From NCBI GenBank assembly GCA_052140165.1, contig JBKQUM010000062.1, positions 1-9,942 of the forward strand: 9,942 nucleotides of DNA. The letters are read 5' to 3'. The notes under the pieces are model-generated. The model saw only the letters and a list, made by a program, of their open reading frames with translations, was not told the DNA's origin and did no database searches. Each line of letters begins with the position of its first letter. Position 1 is the stretch's first letter. Shown in pieces: positions 6,853 to 9,942 of this stretch. The position numbers were made by a program, and so were the translations under genes. Source of the DNA: Bog-473 sp052140165. Lineage in GTDB: Bacteria; Actinomycetota; Acidimicrobiia; Acidimicrobiales; RAAP-2.

Positions 6853-9552
6853 ATGCCGTACGTCTTCGACTTCGACCACACGCACCCCCGCCCGCCGATG
6901 GAGCTGAAGGACCTCCTCGGTGGCAAGGGCGCCAACCTGGCCGAGATGACGTCGGTACTCGAGCTCCCCGTGCCCCCGGGGTTCACGATCTCGACCGACG
7001 CCTGCCGCGACTACATGGCCGGTGGCTGGCCCAAGGCCCTCGACGCCGAGGTGGCGTCGGCCCAGGGCCGGCTCGAGGCCGCCATGGGCAAGGCCATCGG
7101 CGACGCCAAGGACCCCCTGCTGGTCTCGGTGCGCTCGGGGGCCAAGTTCTCCATGCCCGGCATGATGGACACCGTCCTGAACCTGGGCCTCAACGACCGC
7201 TCCGTCGAGGGGCTGGCGAAGCAGACCGGTGACGAGCGCTTCGCCTTCGACTCGTACCGGCGCTTCATCGCCATGTACGCCCGCATCGTCCTCGAGCTGC
7301 CCGGCGAGGAGTTCGACTCGCTCTTCGACGCGGCCAAGGAGCTGGCCGGGACGACGTCGGACGCCAAGGTCCCCGTCGAGCTGCTGCGCTATCTCGTCGA
7401 CTCCTACCAGCAGATCGTCGAGCGCCACACCGGCAAGCCGTTCCCCCAGGCGCCCGCCGAGCAGCTGCGTGGGGCCATCGAGGCGGTGTTCCGCAGCTGG
7501 AACGGGCCGCGCGCCATCGCGTACCGCGAGCGCGAGCACATCGCGCACGACCTCGGCACCGCCGTCAACGTCCAGGCCATGGTCTTCGGCAACCGCGACG
7601 ACAACTCGGGCACGGGCGTCGGCTTCACCCGCGACCCCGCCACGGGTGCCAAGGGCGCCTACGGCGACTTCCTGGTCAACGCGCAGGGTGAGGACGTCGT
7701 CGCCGGCATCCGCAACACCGAGCCGATCTCGGAGCTGAAGAAGCAGTTCCCCAAGGTCCACGCCGAGCTGCTCAAGATCTTCGACCGCCTCGAAGCGCAC
7801 TACCGCGACATGTGCGACACCGAGTTCACCATCGAGCAGGGCAAGCTCTGGATGCTCCAGACCCGGGTCGGCAAGCGCACCGGCGCGGCGGCCCTCAAGA
7901 TGGCCGTCGACATGGTGCGCCCGGGCGACCTCGGGATCTCCAAGGCCGAGGCCGTGGCGCGCCTCACCGAGGACCACCTCGACGCCGTGCTGCACCCCCA
8001 ATTCGCCGGTTCGGGCTACGCCACGTGGGCCAAGGGCCTCGGGGCGAGCCCCGGGGCGGCCGTGGGTCGGATCTACTTCAGCGCCGACGACGCCGCCGAG
8101 GCGGCCGGGCGCGGCGAGCAGGTCATCCTGGTGCGCAACGAGACCTCGCCCGAGGACGTGCACGGCATGCTGGCCGCCGAGGGGATCCTGACCGCGCGGG
8201 GCGGTCTGGTGAGCCATGCGGCGGTCGTGGCGCGGGGCTGGGGCAAGCCGGCCGTCGTCGGCGCCGAGGTGCTGCGCCTGGGCGACCACCAGGTGAGCGC
8301 GAACGACGTCACCCTCTTCGAGGGCGACTGGGTGTCCCTCGACGGCGGGGCCGGGATCGTCGTGGCGGGCCAGGTGCCGCTGACGGCGGCCAAGCCCCCG
8401 GCCGCCTTCGACGTCGTCCTCTCGTGGGCCGACGACATCCGCAAGGGCCACCTGGCCGTCCGGGCCAACGCGGACACCGGCGAGGACGCCGCCAACGCGC
8501 GCAAGCTCGGCGCCGAGGGCATCGGGCTGTGCCGCACCGAGCACATGTTCCTGGGCGAGGACCGCCTGCCGGTGGTGCGCCGCATGATCCTGGCCCACTC
8601 GCCTTCCGAGGAGGCCGACGCGCTCGAGGAGCTGCGCCTCGTCCAGCGCGAGGACTTCATCTCCATCCTCACCGCCATGGACGGGCTGCCGGTCACGGTG
8701 CGCCTGCTCGACCCGCCCCTGCACGAGTTCCTGCCCTCCACCGAGGAGCTGGCCCACAAGGACGCCACCGTCGGGCTCAACCCCGAGGAGCGGCGCCTCT
8801 ACGAGGCCGCGCTGTCCTGGCAGGAGTCCAACCCGATGCTCGGGACGCGCGGCGTGCGGCTCGGGGTGATCAAGCCCGGCCTCTACGCCATGCAGGTGCG
8901 CGCGCTCATGGAGGCGGCCCGCCAGCGGGTGGCCGACGGCGGGCACCCCATCGTCGAGATCATGATCCCGCTGACCGTGAGCCGGGCCGAGCTCGCCCTC
9001 GCCCGGGGCTGGGTCGAGGACGCGGTGGCCGACGTCAACAAGGAGCGCGCCCCGCGGCCGTCCAAGGGGGCCAAGGCGGCCGCCGCCAAGGCGGGCAAGC
9101 TCGAGGTGACGATCGGGACGATGATCGAGACGCCGCGGGCCGCCCTGCGCGCCGAGGAGATCGCCGAGGTGGCCGACTTCTTCTCCTTCGGGACCAACGA
9201 CCTGACCCAGATGACCTTCGGGTTCTCGCGCGACGACGTCGAGGGCCGGATGATGGACGCCTATCTCGAGCTCGGACTGCTGCCGCGCAACCCCTTCGAG
9301 GTCGTCGACTTCGACGGCGTCGGCGAGCTGGTGCGGCTCGGGACGGCGCGGGGCCGGGCGACCAAGCCGGACCTCAAGGTCGGCGTCTGCGGCGAGCACG
9401 GGGGCGACCCCGCCTCCATCGGCCTCTTCTACGACGCCGGGCTCGACTACGTGAGCTGCTCGCCCTTCCGGGTGCCGGTGGCCCGCCTGGCCGCCGCGCA
9501 GGCGGTGCTGGCGGAGGCGGAGGAGAAGAAGGCGGCCGCCAAGGGCAAGTAG
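6853..9552 (+). CDS. ppdK: Pyruvate, phosphate dikinase
   Basis: Interconverts pyruvate + ATP + Pi with PEP + AMP + PPi in the cytosol, linking glycolysis and gluconeogenesis. At 899 aa it is near the usual 870-900. The N-terminal ATP-grasp domain has LLGGKGANLAEM with Lys25 and VRSGAKFSMPGMMDT with Arg94, followed by GVGFTRDPATG and NAQGEDVVAG. The central phosphohistidine domain has GGLVSHAAVVARGWGKPAVVG with catalytic His455. The C-terminal TIM barrel has GIGLCRTEHMF, NPMLGTRGVRLG, GTMIETPRAAL, FGTNDLTQMTFGFSRDD and GVCGEHGGDP with catalytic Cys846. The residue two before His455 is Val453, where plant and many bacterial enzymes have the Thr phosphorylated by the PPDK regulatory protein. 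A Lys/Ala-rich insert (about 730-749) and a Lys-rich tail are visible. It has its own leader and strong ribosome site, so is probably transcribed apart from marR. It converges on the small membrane gene, only 5 bp away. Confidence 0.96.
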   Translation: MPYVFDFDHTHPRPPMELKDLLGGKGANLAEMTSVLELPVPPGFTISTDACRDYMAGGWPKALDAEVASAQGRLEAAMGKAIGDAKDPLLVSVRSGAKFSMPGMMDTVLNLGLNDRSVEGLAKQTGDERFAFDSYRRFIAMYARIVLELPGEEFDSLFDAAKELAGTTSDAKVPVELLRYLVDSYQQIVERHTGKPFPQAPAEQLRGAIEAVFRSWNGPRAIAYREREHIAHDLGTAVNVQAMVFGNRDDNSGTGVGFTRDPATGAKGAYGDFLVNAQGEDVVAGIRNTEPISELKKQFPKVHAELLKIFDRLEAHYRDMCDTEFTIEQGKLWMLQTRVGKRTGAAALKMAVDMVRPGDLGISKAEAVARLTEDHLDAVLHPQFAGSGYATWAKGLGASPGAAVGRIYFSADDAAEAAGRGEQVILVRNETSPEDVHGMLAAEGILTARGGLVSHAAVVARGWGKPAVVGAEVLRLGDHQVSANDVTLFEGDWVSLDGGAGIVVAGQVPLTAAKPPAAFDVVLSWADDIRKGHLAVRANADTGEDAANARKLGAEGIGLCRTEHMFLGEDRLPVVRRMILAHSPSEEADALEELRLVQREDFISILTAMDGLPVTVRLLDPPLHEFLPSTEELAHKDATVGLNPEERRLYEAALSWQESNPMLGTRGVRLGVIKPGLYAMQVRALMEAARQRVADGGHPIVEIMIPLTVSRAELALARGWVEDAVADVNKERAPRPSKGAKAAAAKAGKLEVTIGTMIETPRAALRAEEIAEVADFFSFGTNDLTQMTFGFSRDDVEGRMMDAYLELGLLPRNPFEVVDFDGVGELVRLGTARGRATKPDLKVGVCGEHGGDPASIGLFYDAGLDYVSCSPFRVPVARLAAAQAVLAEAEEKKAAAKGK

Positions 9553-9557
9553 CTAGG

Positions 9558-9785
9558 CTAGGCCGGCTCGCCGGGGCGGCCGGCGACGACGTAGCGCCGG
9601 AGCGCGATGACGGTCCAGACGGCCTCGACGACGCCGAAGGGCCAGGCGCCCGAGAGGAAGCCGTAGGAGCTCGAGAGGGCGCACCCGACGGCGAAGGCCA
9701 GGACGAACACCCTGCCGCGGGCCTCCAGGGCGTACATGCCCATCATGAAGGTCAGGGCGCAGACGCCGTAGACGGTCACCGCCAT
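9558..9785 (-). CDS. Small predicted membrane protein, unknown function
   Basis: A 75-aa product with two to three hydrophobic segments (about residues 2-18, 25-45 and 48-64). Gly and aromatic residues fall at positions suggestive of a conserved fold (YGFLSGAWPFGVVEAVWTVIALRRY), and the C-terminus is basic. I recall similar short actinobacterial membrane proteins of unknown role, but cannot name a family. ATG at 9785 is used because an in-frame stop lies eight codons upstream with no better start between. TACGGT (complement of 9792-9797) sits exactly at -12 to -7 of the ATG, which suggests a leaderless mRNA, and no Shine-Dalgarno is seen. It converges on ppdK with a 5-bp gap and diverges from dnaG. 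The overlapping longer frame on the same strand is Arg/Pro/Leu-rich, lacks such structure and is rejected. Confidence 0.72.
   Translation of the reverse strand: MAVTVYGVCALTFMMGMYALEARGRVFVLAFAVGCALSSSYGFLSGAWPFGVVEAVWTVIALRRYVVAGRPGEPA
9562..9584. terminator. Weak GC-rich hairpin at the ppdK / small-gene 3' junction
   Basis: GCCGGC occurs at 9562-9567 and 9579-9584 and is self-complementary, so the two copies can form a 6-bp stem with an 11-nt loop; a shorter alternative CCGGC-TC-GCCGG is nested in it. It begins 10 bp past the ppdK stop, inside the 3' end of the convergent small gene. No T-run is present. Termination is only a positional guess. Confidence 0.25.
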
Positions 9786-9791
9786 CGGCCA

Positions 9792-9797
9792 ACCGTA
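9792..9797 (-). promoter_or_regulatory. Candidate -10 element of the small membrane gene
   Basis: TACGGT on the minus strand fits TAnnnT and lies at -12 to -7 relative to the ATG at 9785, the geometry expected when transcription starts on the start codon. No good -35 is seen about 17 bp further upstream. Confidence 0.4.
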
Positions 9798-9828
9798 GGC
9801 CAGTCACGGGGGGCGCACATCGCCGCGG

Positions 9829-9834
9829 TACCGT
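9829..9834 (+). promoter_or_regulatory. Candidate -10 element of dnaG
   Basis: TACCGT fits TAnnnT and lies at -12 to -7 from the dnaG GTG at 9841, again the leaderless geometry. It overlaps the 8-bp palindrome CGGTACCG (9826-9833). No convincing -35 is visible, and no Shine-Dalgarno precedes the GTG. Confidence 0.42.
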
Positions 9835-9840
9835 CAGGGT

Positions 9841-9942
9841 GTGGGGATACCGGACGAGGAAGTCGCCCAGGTCCGGGCGGCCACCGACATCGTGGCCCTC
9901 ATCAGCGAGCACGCGCTGCTGAAGAAGGTGGGCCGGCGCTGG
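9841..9942 (+). CDS. dnaG: DNA primase, N-terminal fragment cut by the window edge
   Basis: DnaG makes the RNA primers for chromosome replication. Only the first 34 codons are present: MGIPDEEVAQVRAATDI, then VALISEHALLKKVGRRW. This matches the conserved DnaG N-terminus that leads directly into the CHC2-type zinc-binding domain, whose Cys/His ligands would follow just beyond the edge. The GTG at 9841 is chosen over the GTG at 9839, which is out of frame. The gene is open at its 3' end only because the window stops. It is divergent from the small membrane gene across a 55-bp gap. Nearness of primase to pyruvate phosphate dikinase is a gene order I associate with some actinobacterial and Firmicutes chromosomes, usually with a dGTPase gene (dgt) between them. 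None is seen here. Confidence 0.88.
   Translation, partial: MGIPDEEVAQVRAATDIVALISEHALLKKVGRRW

Noticed and set aside
6283..9399. Open frame of over 1000 codons on the minus strand, opposite marR and ppdK
   Set aside because: It mirrors the codon bias of ppdK, is low-complexity (Gly/Ala/Val/His/Leu/Arg-rich), shows no motif and covers two well-supported genes. It is a typical antisense shadow in GC-rich DNA.

Overview
The window reads as chromosomal housekeeping DNA from a high-G+C actinobacterium. Evidence for this is very G/C-biased third codon positions, long spurious open frames on the antisense strand, GTG and TTG starts, and an actinobacterial-type glycyl-tRNA synthetase. Pyruvate phosphate dikinase close to dnaG, with a small membrane protein between, would suit an uncultured Acidimicrobiia-like lineage, but that placement is inference from gene content only.

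Left block (1-4299, all +): an isoprenyl diphosphate synthase (uppS type), a small two-helix membrane protein, recO, hemW and glyS. The last four are linked by three consecutive 4-nt start/stop overlaps (GTGA, TTGA, ATGA), so they almost certainly form one translationally coupled operon. The block ends in a hairpin, a candidate terminator shared with the converging ABC operon.

Middle block (4365-6759): a divergent module. On the minus strand lie a DrrA-like ABC ATPase and its ABC-2 permease, with a 4-nt ATGA overlap. On the plus strand lies a MarR-family regulator. Between them is a very short AT-rich patch holding a 15-bp imperfect direct repeat at 16-bp offset and a good promoter (TTGACA, 18 bp, TAAGTT) for the transporter. 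This looks like a self-contained, MarR-controlled efflux module. The substrate cannot be read from the sequence.

Right block (6760-9942): a 93-nt leader with several potential hairpins and a strong Shine-Dalgarno precedes ppdK (899 aa, all catalytic landmarks present). A 75-aa membrane protein converges on ppdK from the minus strand. The first 34 codons of dnaG run off the right edge, divergent from the small gene. Both genes of this divergent pair have a TAnnnT hexamer exactly at -12 to -7 of the start codon, consistent with leaderless transcripts.

I found no CRISPR array, rRNA or tRNA gene, insertion sequence or phage element, and no convincing new multi-gene system. The points most worth a second look are the MarR/ABC control region, a Thr-to-Val change next to the catalytic His of PPDK at the site normally used by its regulatory protein, and the ppdK leader.
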